Source: Wolbachia endosymbiont of Fragariocoptes setiger
GTDB lineage: Bacteria > Pseudomonadota > Alphaproteobacteria > Rickettsiales > Anaplasmataceae
Length of the DNA stretch: 64,000 nt
Direction: 5' to 3'
Assembly: GCA_019061405.1 (NCBI GenBank)
Contig: JAHRAF010000001.1
Location: 62,001 to 126,000, forward strand
The first letter of the stretch is position 1; every line of letters begins with the position of its first letter. Under the pieces are notes generated by a model. The model worked only from the letters and a program-made list of their open reading frames with translations, made no database searches and was not told the DNA's origin. This document shows positions 55,290 through 63,751 of this stretch, one piece after another. The translations under genes and the position numbers were made by a program.

Positions 55290-56006
55290 TCACGAAAGCG
55301 ACATCATTAATTCTCTAGAACTTGGAAGTTTTAAATTTAATGTTGAAAACAAATATTTATTTAAAAAGTAACCACAAATTTTCAGTCCCAATTGAAAATC
55401 TTCAAGTAAGTAATCATTTTGCAAGGGAGAAGTATATATATCGCGTAATATTCTGGGAAAAGGTAGTAATTTATTTGAATAAGGATTACCTACTCTTTGC
55501 GATATTGCTCTACCAGTTTTTGGAGATATAAAATCTAAATTTTCTTTAGAACCCGTTACAGCACATTTAAATAAATCTAACTCAAAACCCAGTTGTGAAA
55601 GAAGTAGCAGTTCTAACTTTAGATAATGAATATACCAAGAATTATTATTGTATTTCACTATCTCTATAAATTGTTGAAAATTGTTGTAAAATAAAGAATA
55701 GCTCTCGCCTTCTGGAAGAACTTTATCTAAGATATTAGAAATAGAAACCACAGCAATACTTTTTAACCTATCATGAAAAAAATAATGAAACGAAGATTCT
55801 ATTAATTCACACTTAAAAAATCCTAAATTTTCTAATAGTCTAGAACGCCATTCTACATAAAGTAAATTACTAATTTGAAATTTATTACTATTTGACCTTA
55901 CTAATCCTCTACGCTTTCCATAATTTTGTGTAAGTAAGGAAAGAATTAGGTTTTTATCACCATACCTTTTCACTGCTATTATATTACCATTATCTTGCCA
56001 TTCCAT
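55290..56006 (-). CDS. recO: DNA repair protein RecO
   Basis: A 238-residue RecO. The N-terminal OB fold starts W-Q-D-N-G-N-I-I-A-V-K-R-Y-G-D-K-N-L-I-L (about 3-22). The helical part follows, with L-L-L-L-S-Q-L-G-F-E-L-D-L-F-K-C (about 129-144) and the F-I-S-P-K-T-G-R-A-I segment (about 155-164). The zinc-binding Cys cluster of many RecO proteins is reduced to one Cys here. It loads RecA onto SSB-coated DNA with RecR. Convergent with purH; followed upstream by miaA on the same strand. Confidence 0.88.
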   Translation of the reverse strand: MEWQDNGNIIAVKRYGDKNLILSLLTQNYGKRRGLVRSNSNKFQISNLLYVEWRSRLLENLGFFKCELIESSFHYFFHDRLKSIAVVSISNILDKVLPEGESYSLFYNNFQQFIEIVKYNNNSWYIHYLKLELLLLSQLGFELDLFKCAVTGSKENLDFISPKTGRAISQRVGNPYSNKLLPFPRILRDIYTSPLQNDYLLEDFQLGLKICGYFLNKYLFSTLNLKLPSSRELMMSLS

Positions 56007-56047
56007 ATATCAAATAATTAGGCTTTCTATATTTTTCTTAAAAAATC

Positions 56048-56965
56048 TCAATATTCTGAGTTCAGTTGCGTGATTATTCTACAATAAGAATTGTCTTCCT
56101 CACAGTTTATTACCTCAGCATCAGAAAATTGATTTTTGAACCAAGTATATTGGCGCTTAGCATAATGTCTCGTATTAGCTTGTGCTACTTCTATTGCTTC
56201 CGTTAAAGTTATTTCATTATTTAAATACTTTATAATTTCCGGCACTCCATGAGCTTTCATAGCCGGTAAGTTTTCATTGAGATTCATTCTAAGAAGATTC
56301 TCAACTTCATCAAGAACTCCATTTTCTATCATATTGATAAATCTTAAATTTATTTTTCTATATATATATTCTCGACTAGGTAAAATCACATATACTTTAC
56401 ATGATTTCAATAAAGGAGAATTTCTATTTTTTTGCCACAAAAATATCGATTTACCAGTTTCAATAATTACTTCAAGTGCCCTTGAAAGACGATGGGAATC
56501 ATTGAAAGATATTCTGTTATGAACTTCTGAATCATAACTCAATACTAGTTTATAAAATTCATCTTTACTTAAGTTTTTTCTTAAATTACTCACATGTTCT
56601 CTTACTTTTTGACTTATTTGTGGTATTGATGATAATCCTTTTATCAAGCTATTAATATAAAGTCCACTTCCCCCAGTAATAATAGGTATCTGACCATTTT
56701 GTCTCACTCTTTCTATTGCGTTTTTTAAATCATTCAACCAAAGACCAACAGAATAATTATCTTGCACCGAAACATATCCATATAACCTATAAAATTCTAT
56801 TTGTTTTTGCGGTTGATCAGTAATAATAGGAATTTCTTTGTATATTTGCTTTGAATCACAATTTATTATTCTCACGTTATTATAATTTTCTACTAGGCGA
56901 TCACATAATTTTGATTTACCTGAAGATGTAATTCCTGTAATTATTGGTATATTGTTTTTCATCAC
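56048..56965 (-). CDS. miaA: tRNA dimethylallyltransferase MiaA
   Basis: A 305-residue MiaA. The P-loop is G-I-T-S-S-G-K-S-K (about 8-16; most MiaA have G-x-T-A/G-x-G-K-S), followed by D-S-K-Q-I-Y-K-E-I (about 38-46), P-I-I-T-G-G-S-G-L-Y (about 94-103) and the late R-H-Y-A-K-R-Q-Y-T-W-F. It adds the dimethylallyl group to A37 of tRNAs reading U-starting codons, which would include tRNA-Tyr here. The first Met is doubled; either could start. Slightly divergent but all core motifs are intact. Confidence 0.94.
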   Translation of the reverse strand: MMKNNIPIITGITSSGKSKLCDRLVENYNNVRIINCDSKQIYKEIPIITDQPQKQIEFYRLYGYVSVQDNYSVGLWLNDLKNAIERVRQNGQIPIITGGSGLYINSLIKGLSSIPQISQKVREHVSNLRKNLSKDEFYKLVLSYDSEVHNRISFNDSHRLSRALEVIIETGKSIFLWQKNRNSPLLKSCKVYVILPSREYIYRKINLRFINMIENGVLDEVENLLRMNLNENLPAMKAHGVPEIIKYLNNEITLTEAIEVAQANTRHYAKRQYTWFKNQFSDAEVINCEEDNSYCRIITQLNSEY

Positions 56966-57044
56966 AATAGTAATTTAATTAATCCATGATAGAGTGTAGC
57001 AACAATTTAAACACTGTAATCTAAAATTAGGGTATACCTTTATT

Positions 57045-57515
57045 ATGTCAGACGATAACTCTTTCACTAAACGTTTCTCAAGAAAACAACCTGACAACCA
57101 AAGTTCTTCAGGAGGGGGTTTTGCCAATAAATATTCTTCAGGGAATACTAGAGAACAAGTTCTAGGCTCTAAGGGAAAGATTTCTGAACTAGCAAGTAAA
57201 GATCCAACCCCTAAGGAAGCATTTTCTGAAAGTGGAGGAATAAAAAGTAAGAGTAGAACTGTAAATGAGAGATCCTTTGCTGATGCAGCTAAGAGAAGTA
57301 GGCTAGATCTTATATACCTAGTCAGAGGAAAAGATAGAGGTAAATCAGCTTGGCACTATGTATTAGTAGACAAAGATAAAAAAGAAATGTTCATTGCAAA
57401 AAGTAGAACCGGAGCTATGGATGTTGCAGATTATGGAGAAATTATATACTCAGGGTGGGGAGAAGATCCTCCAAAGAAAATAGTTGATAAAATAAACGAA
57501 GAATTCGGATTATAA
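57045..57515 (+). CDS. Hypothetical protein with disordered head and conserved C-terminal domain
   Basis: A 156-residue protein of unknown function. The first 85 residues are Gly/Ser/Lys-rich and probably disordered. The last 70 form a compact-looking block (L-D-L-I-Y-L-V-R-G-K-D-R-G, A-W-H-Y-V-L-V-D-K-D, F-I-A-K-S-R-T-G, I-Y-S-G-W-G-E-D-P-P). I suspect a small lineage-conserved domain of Rickettsiales but cannot name it. There is no membrane segment or signal peptide. Its 3' end overlaps the convergent tmk by six bases. Confidence 0.75.
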   Translation: MSDDNSFTKRFSRKQPDNQSSSGGGFANKYSSGNTREQVLGSKGKISELASKDPTPKEAFSESGGIKSKSRTVNERSFADAAKRSRLDLIYLVRGKDRGKSAWHYVLVDKDKKEMFIAKSRTGAMDVADYGEIIYSGWGEDPPKKIVDKINEEFGL

Positions 57516-58118
57516 CAAAGTCATGTAGGAAGATAGAATAGCAACAACCTCATTATATATTTGCTTGACGCTTTTTACTTCAATATCGTTAATAATGTGG
57601 CATCTATTACGATTATTCAGAGCTATATTTTGAAATCCCTTTCTTATCTTTGTATAAAGATCTATATTCATTTTTTCGTATTTGTTTTTATCATCTGCTC
57701 TACTTAAAGCAATATCAACACTAATATCTAAAATAAATGTTATGTCTGGACTACGAACATTTAATAAATCGTGTAATTTTTGAATAAGCTCTGTATCAAC
57801 ACCCAACCCATAACCTTGATAAGCAATAGTAGAATCAATAAATCGATCGCAGATAACTATCTTTCCTCTTTCAAGGGCTGGTAGCAATAAATTTTTTATA
57901 TGTTCATACCTTGCTGAAACAATTAATAGAAGCTCTGATATAGAATTTATTGAATCGAATAATAGTATTTCTCTTATTTTTTCAGCAAAATCAGTTCCAC
58001 CTGGTTCTCTGGATAATATAACATTATTCTCGCCGTAAATTTGTCCAAGATATTTTGCAAGTAACTTAGATTGTGTAGTTTTTCCACAACCGTCTATGCC
58101 TTCAAAGGTTATAAACAT
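57510..58118 (-). CDS. tmk: Thymidylate kinase
   Basis: A 202-residue dTMP kinase. The P-loop is F-E-G-I-D-G-C-G-K-T-T (about 4-14), followed by S-R-E-P-G-G-T (about 36-42), the D-R-F motif (about 91-93) and the T-I-A-Y-Q-G-Y-G lid region. It makes dTDP for DNA synthesis, downstream of Dut-supplied dUMP. Normal size. Convergent with the 57045 gene. Confidence 0.96.
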   Translation of the reverse strand: MFITFEGIDGCGKTTQSKLLAKYLGQIYGENNVILSREPGGTDFAEKIREILLFDSINSISELLLIVSARYEHIKNLLLPALERGKIVICDRFIDSTIAYQGYGLGVDTELIQKLHDLLNVRSPDITFILDISVDIALSRADDKNKYEKMNIDLYTKIRKGFQNIALNNRNRCHIINDIEVKSVKQIYNEVVAILSSYMTLL

Positions 58119-58182
58119 AAATTATTTGACAAATAACTAGTAAAAGTATAGATTACATAAGTACTAAATCAACATAAAGCTC

Positions 58183-58755
58183 ATGGTTGCCCTGAATACA
58201 CCAGAAGGAAATTTTGACTTTATCGCAAAGGATTTTAACCTTTTATCAGTAGATGGACAACACTATAATTTAAGCAGATGCTGTGGAGAAAATGGTGTGA
58301 TTGTTATGTTTATTTGCAATCATTGTCCTTATGTAAAATCAATTATTAATGATCTAGTAAATGATATTAATTTACTAGAAGAAACCTATCAAGTAAATGC
58401 CGTTGCAATAATGCCAAATGATGTAAATGAATATAAGGAAGATTCGTATGAGAATATGATTAAGTTCGCCAAGAAAAATAACTTCACCTTTCCTTATCTA
58501 ATTGATGATAAACAAGAAGTAGCAAAGGAATATGGTGCTATATGCACTCCTGATTTTTTTGGCTTCAATTCTTCTTTGAAATTATGTTATCGTGGACGTT
58601 TTAATGAAACCAAAAAAGAAAAGATCACCACTAGTAATATAGGTAAGAGTGACTTATTTCAAGCTATGAAATTTACTGCAGAAACTAGTAGACCATTAGC
58701 TAACCAAAAACCTAGTATCGGATGTTCAATCAAATGGTATACAGGTCATGCATAG
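58183..58755 (+). CDS. Thioredoxin-like redox protein
   Basis: A 190-residue member of the AhpC/TSA-thioredoxin superfamily. After N-F-D-F-I-A-K-D-F-N-L the active-site loop reads I-C-N-H-C-P-Y-V-K (about residues 45-53), a C-x-x-C with the N-H-C-P-Y-V signature of a widespread uncharacterised redoxin group. The rest has the A-I-M-P-N-D and Y-G-A-I-C-T-P-D-F-F-G-F segments typical of the fold; T-P provides the cis-Pro. No signal peptide, so it acts in the cytoplasm. The substrate is unknown. It overlaps the antiporter gene by eight bases. Confidence 0.85.
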   Translation: MVALNTPEGNFDFIAKDFNLLSVDGQHYNLSRCCGENGVIVMFICNHCPYVKSIINDLVNDINLLEETYQVNAVAIMPNDVNEYKEDSYENMIKFAKKNNFTFPYLIDDKQEVAKEYGAICTPDFFGFNSSLKLCYRGRFNETKKEKITTSNIGKSDLFQAMKFTAETSRPLANQKPSIGCSIKWYTGHA

Positions 58756-60481
58756 TAGCTCTCAATATTTATTTGATATTATAATATTGCTCTCTGCTGC
58801 TGTATTTATAGTAATAGCTTTTTGGAAAATGAACATTAGCCCTGTACTTGGTTACTTTGTTGCGGGTGCAATAATTGGTCCTCACGGATTTAACTTAATA
58901 AGTTCAATCAATGTGATGGATAGCTTTGCCGAGTTTGGAGTAGTCTTTTTACTTTTTATTATTGGACTTGAACTGACTTTCGAACGGTTGATTGCAATGC
59001 GAATTCATGTATTTGGCTTCGGCTCATTGCAAGTAATAGTTACAATAATCGCTATATGGTGTACCGCCAATGTAATTGGAGCAAAGTTTGGTGTAGATTC
59101 AAAGATGGCAATGGTAATTGGAGGTGGCCTTGCTTTATCATCAACAGCAATAGTATTACAAGTACTTCAAGAAAAAGGCTGTCAAGCAACACAGGTAGGT
59201 AGACTATCAATAGCAGTATTGTTGCTACAAGACTTTGCAGTTGTACCACTAATAGTTTTACTTCCATTACTTGCTGGTGATTCTCAACATAGCTTAATAA
59301 GTTCACTTACAGGTTCATTATTTCAAGCAGCTATTGCACTAATACTAATATTCATCGCTGGTAGGTTATTACTGAGACCATTATTCTCAGTTATTTCCAG
59401 CATGAGAAGTAATGAAATATTCATCGCAACAACACTCTTAGTACTATTAGGAGCAGCCTTTACTACTGAAAAGTTTCATCTTTCAATGGCATTAGGAGCA
59501 TTTGTTGCAGGTTTACTAGTGGCAGAAACTGAACACAGACACTCAGTCGAGCAATCTGTTTTACCATTTAAAGACCTTTTTCTTGGTTTATTCTTCATGA
59601 CTGTTGGTATGTCTATTGACATAAAGCTCCTTGTGAACAATTTAGCAGTAATCACTTTACTATCCTGTTCTCTTATTGTGCTTAAAGGATCAATTATATA
59701 CACACTATGTAGATTCTTTGGATTTAAAAGTGCACCTTCTATTCAGGCAGGTTTGTTACTTGCTCAAGGAGGAGAATTTGCCTTTATTTTATTTCGCTTA
59801 GCAAGTGAACTCAAAGTTCTACCAAGTGACATTGCGCAAATACTGATGATACTTACTACAGTCACAATGGCTTTTACTCCTCTTCTGTCTGGATTAGGAG
59901 ACTGGATAGCAGGTATATTAAACGGTAAAGGATTAATTTTAGATGATGAAGCAGTTGCAACAGATACACAAGACCTCCACAACCATGTAATTGTTGCTGG
60001 ATTTAGCCGTGTTGGACACATGGTTACTAAAATGCTCACTGCTGAACACCTAAGCTACGTTATCATTGATATTCAATCAGAAGTAGTAAGAGATGGTAAA
60101 GATGATGGATTTCCTATCTATTTAGGAGATGTTACAAGGCCAGAAATCCTAAAATCAATAGGAATAGAAAGGGCACAAACCTTGGTAATTTCGATAAAAA
60201 ATGAAGTTACTATAAAGAAGATTATTTCCTTAGTTGGAATCCATTTTCCACATGTAAACATTATAATACGCTTACCAGACCTAAGTAATGCAGAGATATA
60301 CACTAATCTTGGTGCTAGCAGAATTATTCCAGAAACGTGTGAAGTTGGTTTGCAAATAGGAGCTGCTGCTTTAAATTTAAGTGGAATTAGCGAAAATGGA
60401 GTAATTTCTCTAAAAAATAGGTTGAGGAAAAACAATTATAATATATTAAAAGATATTAGTAACGACAAAGAAGGAGATTAA
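58748..60481 (+). CDS. Monovalent cation:proton antiporter (CPA2/KefB-YbaL type) with NAD-binding domain
   Basis: A 577-residue transporter. The first 390 residues hold about twelve hydrophobic helices with G-Y-F-V-A-G-A-I-I-G-P-H-G (about 34-46) and F-L-L-F-I-I-G-L-E-L (about 66-75). A cytoplasmic RCK/TrkA-N domain starts near residue 415 with V-I-V-A-G-F-S-R-V-G-H. It is likely to exchange K+ or Na+ for protons and to be gated by nucleotide. Overlap with the redoxin gene suggests co-expression and possibly redox-linked control, which is inference; Kef systems elsewhere are thiol-controlled. Confidence 0.9.
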   Translation: MHSSSQYLFDIIILLSAAVFIVIAFWKMNISPVLGYFVAGAIIGPHGFNLISSINVMDSFAEFGVVFLLFIIGLELTFERLIAMRIHVFGFGSLQVIVTIIAIWCTANVIGAKFGVDSKMAMVIGGGLALSSTAIVLQVLQEKGCQATQVGRLSIAVLLLQDFAVVPLIVLLPLLAGDSQHSLISSLTGSLFQAAIALILIFIAGRLLLRPLFSVISSMRSNEIFIATTLLVLLGAAFTTEKFHLSMALGAFVAGLLVAETEHRHSVEQSVLPFKDLFLGLFFMTVGMSIDIKLLVNNLAVITLLSCSLIVLKGSIIYTLCRFFGFKSAPSIQAGLLLAQGGEFAFILFRLASELKVLPSDIAQILMILTTVTMAFTPLLSGLGDWIAGILNGKGLILDDEAVATDTQDLHNHVIVAGFSRVGHMVTKMLTAEHLSYVIIDIQSEVVRDGKDDGFPIYLGDVTRPEILKSIGIERAQTLVISIKNEVTIKKIISLVGIHFPHVNIIIRLPDLSNAEIYTNLGASRIIPETCEVGLQIGAAALNLSGISENGVISLKNRLRKNNYNILKDISNDKEGD

Positions 60482-60532
60482 ATATCTACTGCAGATATAA
60501 ACCTATTAAATAATTAAGTTAACCAGTATAGT

Positions 60533-60988
60533 ATGGAAGATAATAACTACCGGCCTTGCGTTGGTATAATGTTGTTTAATAAAGAAGGGCATGTTTTTGT
60601 GGGAAAACGTTTTGATAGTTGGCAAATGCCTCAAGGGGGAATTGAAACTGGAGAAAAACTTGAGCAAGCAGCGTTACGTGAATTGTTAGAAGAAACTGGA
60701 ATTAGTAGAGTAGAAATTTTAGCAAAAAGTAAAAAATGGCTATATTATAATATACCTAGAGAACTAGCACTAACATATCATTATTCTGGTCAAAAACAGA
60801 TATGGTTTTTAATGAAGTTTCTAGGAAATGATAAAAATATCAACATTAATTACACTCAAAATCCAGAATTTACAGAATGGCGTTGGGAAAGTTCAGATAA
60901 TCTTGTAGATTGCACCGTCCCATTTAAAAAAGAAGTCTATAAATTAATTGTAAATGAATTTAAGCACGTAATTAAAGATAACATCTAA
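60533..60988 (+). CDS. rppH: RNA pyrophosphohydrolase (Nudix)
   Basis: A 151-residue Nudix hydrolase. It starts Y-R-P-C-V-G-I-M-L-F-N, and the Nudix box G-G-I-E-T-G-E-K-L-E-Q-A-A-L-R-E-L-L-E-E is at residues 35-54 (continuing T-G-I). R-F-D-S-W-Q-M-P-Q-G-G before it and the later W-F-L-M-K-F are usual for RppH. It removes pyrophosphate from 5' ends of transcripts, triggering decay. tatD begins one base after its stop. Confidence 0.94.
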   Translation: MEDNNYRPCVGIMLFNKEGHVFVGKRFDSWQMPQGGIETGEKLEQAALRELLEETGISRVEILAKSKKWLYYNIPRELALTYHYSGQKQIWFLMKFLGNDKNININYTQNPEFTEWRWESSDNLVDCTVPFKKEVYKLIVNEFKHVIKDNI

Positions 60989-60989
60989 T

Positions 60990-61766
60990 ATGATAGATTC
61001 TCATTGCCATTTAACTTATTTTACTGATGATGAAATTCCCGAAGTAATTTCGCGTGCAAAAAAGTGTGGTGTGAAAATACTACATAACATTTGTATAAAA
61101 ACTGATAATATACCCAAGTTACTAGAAATCTCCTCATCTTACGATAATGTTTATTCATCAGTAGGAATTCATCCACTAGATACATCTATAGAAAATGGTA
61201 TGTCTATAAAAACAGATAAATTAATTGAATATACCAAAGAACAAAAAGTAATCAGTATAGGAGAAACAGGATTAGATTTTTATAAGTCTGACAATAAAAA
61301 CAATCAAAAAAAGAGTTTTCTATCACACATAGAAGCTGCAAGAATCACAGAGTTACCTTTGGTAATACATACAAGAAATGCCGACAATGAGATGATTAAT
61401 ATGTTAAAGTCAGAAATTTCCTTAAGTAAATTCAACGGATTAATTCATAGTTTCGCTTCTTCGAAGGAATTTGCTTATCAAATTATAGATCTAGGACTCT
61501 ATATATCATTTTCTGGAATCATCACTTTTAAAAATGCTGATTTATTGAGAAACATCGCACAAAGTATTCCACGCAATCGTGTTTTAGTGGAAACAGATTC
61601 CCCTTATCTTTCTCCTGAACCATATAGAGGTAAAAAAAATGAACCAGCAATGGTAAAGCACATTGTAGCTTGTCTGGCGAAGTTATGGAATATCACAGAA
61701 GATTCAGTAAAAGAAATCACAACAAACAATTTTTTAAGATTATTTAACAAAAAGATTCAATTATAA
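60990..61766 (+). CDS. TatD family metal-dependent hydrolase
   Basis: A 258-residue TIM-barrel hydrolase. The metal ligands are visible: M-I-D-S-H-C-H-L (His5 and His7), S-I-G-E-T-G-L-D (Glu), V-I-H-T-R-N-A (His), I-H-S-F and the late V-E-T-D-S-P-Y-L (Asp). TatD proteins are 3'-5' exonucleases or deoxyribonucleases acting in DNA repair or turnover. Co-transcription with rppH looks certain from the one-base gap. Length matches the family. Confidence 0.93.
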   Translation: MIDSHCHLTYFTDDEIPEVISRAKKCGVKILHNICIKTDNIPKLLEISSSYDNVYSSVGIHPLDTSIENGMSIKTDKLIEYTKEQKVISIGETGLDFYKSDNKNNQKKSFLSHIEAARITELPLVIHTRNADNEMINMLKSEISLSKFNGLIHSFASSKEFAYQIIDLGLYISFSGIITFKNADLLRNIAQSIPRNRVLVETDSPYLSPEPYRGKKNEPAMVKHIVACLAKLWNITEDSVKEITTNNFLRLFNKKIQL

Positions 61767-61798
61767 ACATCGATATCAGATCTCATATAGAATATCTA

Positions 61799-62467
61799 TC
61801 AAGTAATAAACTTAACAGATATTCCAATTTCTATTCCATGCGTACCAAAAAAGCCGTTCTCTACACTAGAACTTTTTGTTTTTAATATTTCTCCTTTCTT
61901 ATAATACAAGTCAAATTCTCCAAACTTACCTCCAATAACGCCAAAATGTCTATATCCTAAATACATACTCATATTTGAATTGATATTATGATTTACACCA
62001 GCTTTTAATTGATATGCAGGCCTGACCGAATCTCTTTCAAATATCTTGATTTTTGAAAAACCAATTCCAGCTCCGAAATATGGAAGAGAAGTAGTTTGAT
62101 AATATGAATTTATCATAAATGCCGTATTCTCAATTTTAGCATCATTTACTGATATTCTGTTCTCTTTCTTACCAAGACATATATAATTATTATCTTTTGT
62201 ATTATTCCTTTTTTTTATTTGAGAATATAATAGCTCTAATTCAAATCTATTTTTTGAGTTACCTTGATACCCTAAAGCAAAACCTCCAGAAAATTTAGGG
62301 CTATATTGATCACTACTAGGTTTTTTGAATATTTTTACGTCATGTTTTATTTTCAAGCTATCTTGATTTTTAAGTTCACCATAATATCCACCTCTTAAGT
62401 AAAACTCATGACCAAAAGATGAATGTGATAATAACGTGACAATTGCTAATAATTTTTTATTAAACAT
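61799..62467 (-). CDS. Outer-membrane beta-barrel protein, P44/Msp2/Wsp type
   Basis: A 222-residue protein with a signal peptide (about residues 1-19, ending S-F-G-H). Alternating strands follow: F-Y-L-R-G-G-Y-Y-G, F-S-G-G-F-A-L-G-Y-Q-G, R-F-E-L-E-L-L-Y-S, P-Y-F-G-A-G-I-G-F, A-Y-Q-L-K-A-G-V-N, M-S-M-Y-L-G-Y-R-H-F and a final I-E-I-G-I-S-V-K-F. The strand order and Phe/aromatic ends fit the eight-strand Surface_Ag_2 barrel found in Anaplasmataceae. Surface exposure makes it a candidate host-contact protein. It is not Wsp itself as far as I recall. Confidence 0.85.
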   Translation of the reverse strand: MFNKKLLAIVTLLSHSSFGHEFYLRGGYYGELKNQDSLKIKHDVKIFKKPSSDQYSPKFSGGFALGYQGNSKNRFELELLYSQIKKRNNTKDNNYICLGKKENRISVNDAKIENTAFMINSYYQTTSLPYFGAGIGFSKIKIFERDSVRPAYQLKAGVNHNINSNMSMYLGYRHFGVIGGKFGEFDLYYKKGEILKTKSSSVENGFFGTHGIEIGISVKFIT

Positions 62468-62611
62468 AGTTCCTTCTTAATTAAAAGCTTGGTATTATTT
62501 TATTATAAATAAACTAAAAACATCTTTTTCTTACTGTCTTTGTAAATAATTTTTATTATTAATTAACAACTCTTAACTGTACTATAAAAAGTATATTTGT
62601 GAGTACGAGTT

Positions 62612-62920
62612 ATGTCCGATGAAACTAATGACGAAATTAACGAAAAAAATAAAATTAAAAAAATTGAAAGCATTAACTTTCCAACTTTTAAAGAAGGTGA
62701 AACTTGGGAAACAATTGGAGAAAAACTTGTACAAGCAAGTTTTATACAAAAACCTTTAGAAGCTCTTGAAGAAATTAATGAAAATCTCATATCTACTATG
62801 AATGATAATATTACTGCATTGAACAATAAAATCGGTACACTTGAAGACAGAGTAACCCACCTAACGAATTCTAAAAGTTACTCTGGCAAACATAGCACAA
62901 GAGCATCTTATTTGTGCTAA
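62612..62920 (+). CDS. Small hydrophilic coiled-coil protein
   Basis: A 102-residue charged protein without signal peptide or membrane helix. Residues 55-90 show heptads (L-E-E-I-N-E-N-L-I-S-T-M, A-L-N-N-K-I-G-T-L-E-D-R-V), so a coiled coil is likely. The N-terminus is D/E/N/K-rich. No family recognised. A weak GAG precedes the ATG. A strong hairpin after the stop supports a real transcript end. Confidence 0.6.
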   Translation: MSDETNDEINEKNKIKKIESINFPTFKEGETWETIGEKLVQASFIQKPLEALEEINENLISTMNDNITALNNKIGTLEDRVTHLTNSKSYSGKHSTRASYLC

Positions 62921-62965
62921 TACTTGGGATGAGCTATAAGAAGCATTTTGTGTTATGATAAAATT

Positions 62966-62997
62966 AAGGGATGTGATCCTTTCCAGATCACTCCTTT
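62966..62997 (+). terminator. Terminator-like hairpin after the coiled-coil gene
   Basis: AAGGGA-t-GTGATC (62966-62978) pairs with GATCACTCCTTT (62986-62997), a 12 bp stem with one bulged T and a seven-base loop. A T-containing tail follows after a few bases. It is 46 bases beyond the 62612 gene. Confidence 0.5.
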
Positions 62998-63751
62998 CTA
63001 ATACTACTTTTTAAAGTTTCAGATTAAATTTCTTTATTACATTTTTTCTTTTTAATTTATAACATCAAAGGTTTTAGTCATATTAACAGTAAGTAGTGTT
63101 TTTTAAGCTTTCTATTACATTTGCTTTAGTTTAGCAAACCTTCTAGGCATATGTTTTCACAACAAGAAAATTTACAATCTTTAATTGAAAAACTCTTGAA
63201 TATAAAACCTATTAGGATCTCAATCAATGCTACAAGCAAGGACATAGAAATATCATGCGGTTAAAAATTAAGTCTTCTAAAAAAGTTAATGTTCAGACAT
63301 CTTTGTATTATTTTTGCATAGATTGTTTAAAATCTATAAACTCAGAAGCTTTATATAATATACAAAGCAAAAACTTTAGCTTGTATTGCCACTAATAAAA
63401 ATTCATTAGAGGTAGTATAATATCTTTTATAGACTTGTTCCTATTAATAAGTAGGAGAATCAAATTGCTCTCTTATACAGCATAAAATAAAGGTTGAAGA
63501 TATCGTAATTGCAGCCATAAACACAAATCATCTGATTTTAAGTTCATCAAAATTATAGAACTGGTAACACCTATTTTTTTCTTTGTAATTTTTAACATTT
63601 ATCTTAGACTTTTTAAGTCTTTCCCTTTATGAGTAGATAAATTTTCATTCAATTCTTTTTAGAAAACTAGAAACTTCGTTTTTACAGTGTTTTTTCTTAG
63701 TATAAGATTTCACATTATTGAAGCTCTTATATACAAGTTACTAACTCCTTT
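62998..63751. other. Decayed intergenic DNA
   Basis: About 750 AT-rich bases without a supportable gene. Two short plus-strand frames (63151-63264, 37 codons, and 63255-63395, 46 codons) overlap and look coding-like, but neither has a ribosome site or a recognisable product. Minus-strand fragments also appear. I read the region as decayed genes. Confidence 0.5.

Noticed and set aside
63151-63395. Two short overlapping plus-strand ORFs (37 and 46 codons)
   Set aside because: Coding-like but very short, in different frames, no ribosome site and no recognised product; kept only as part of the decayed region.
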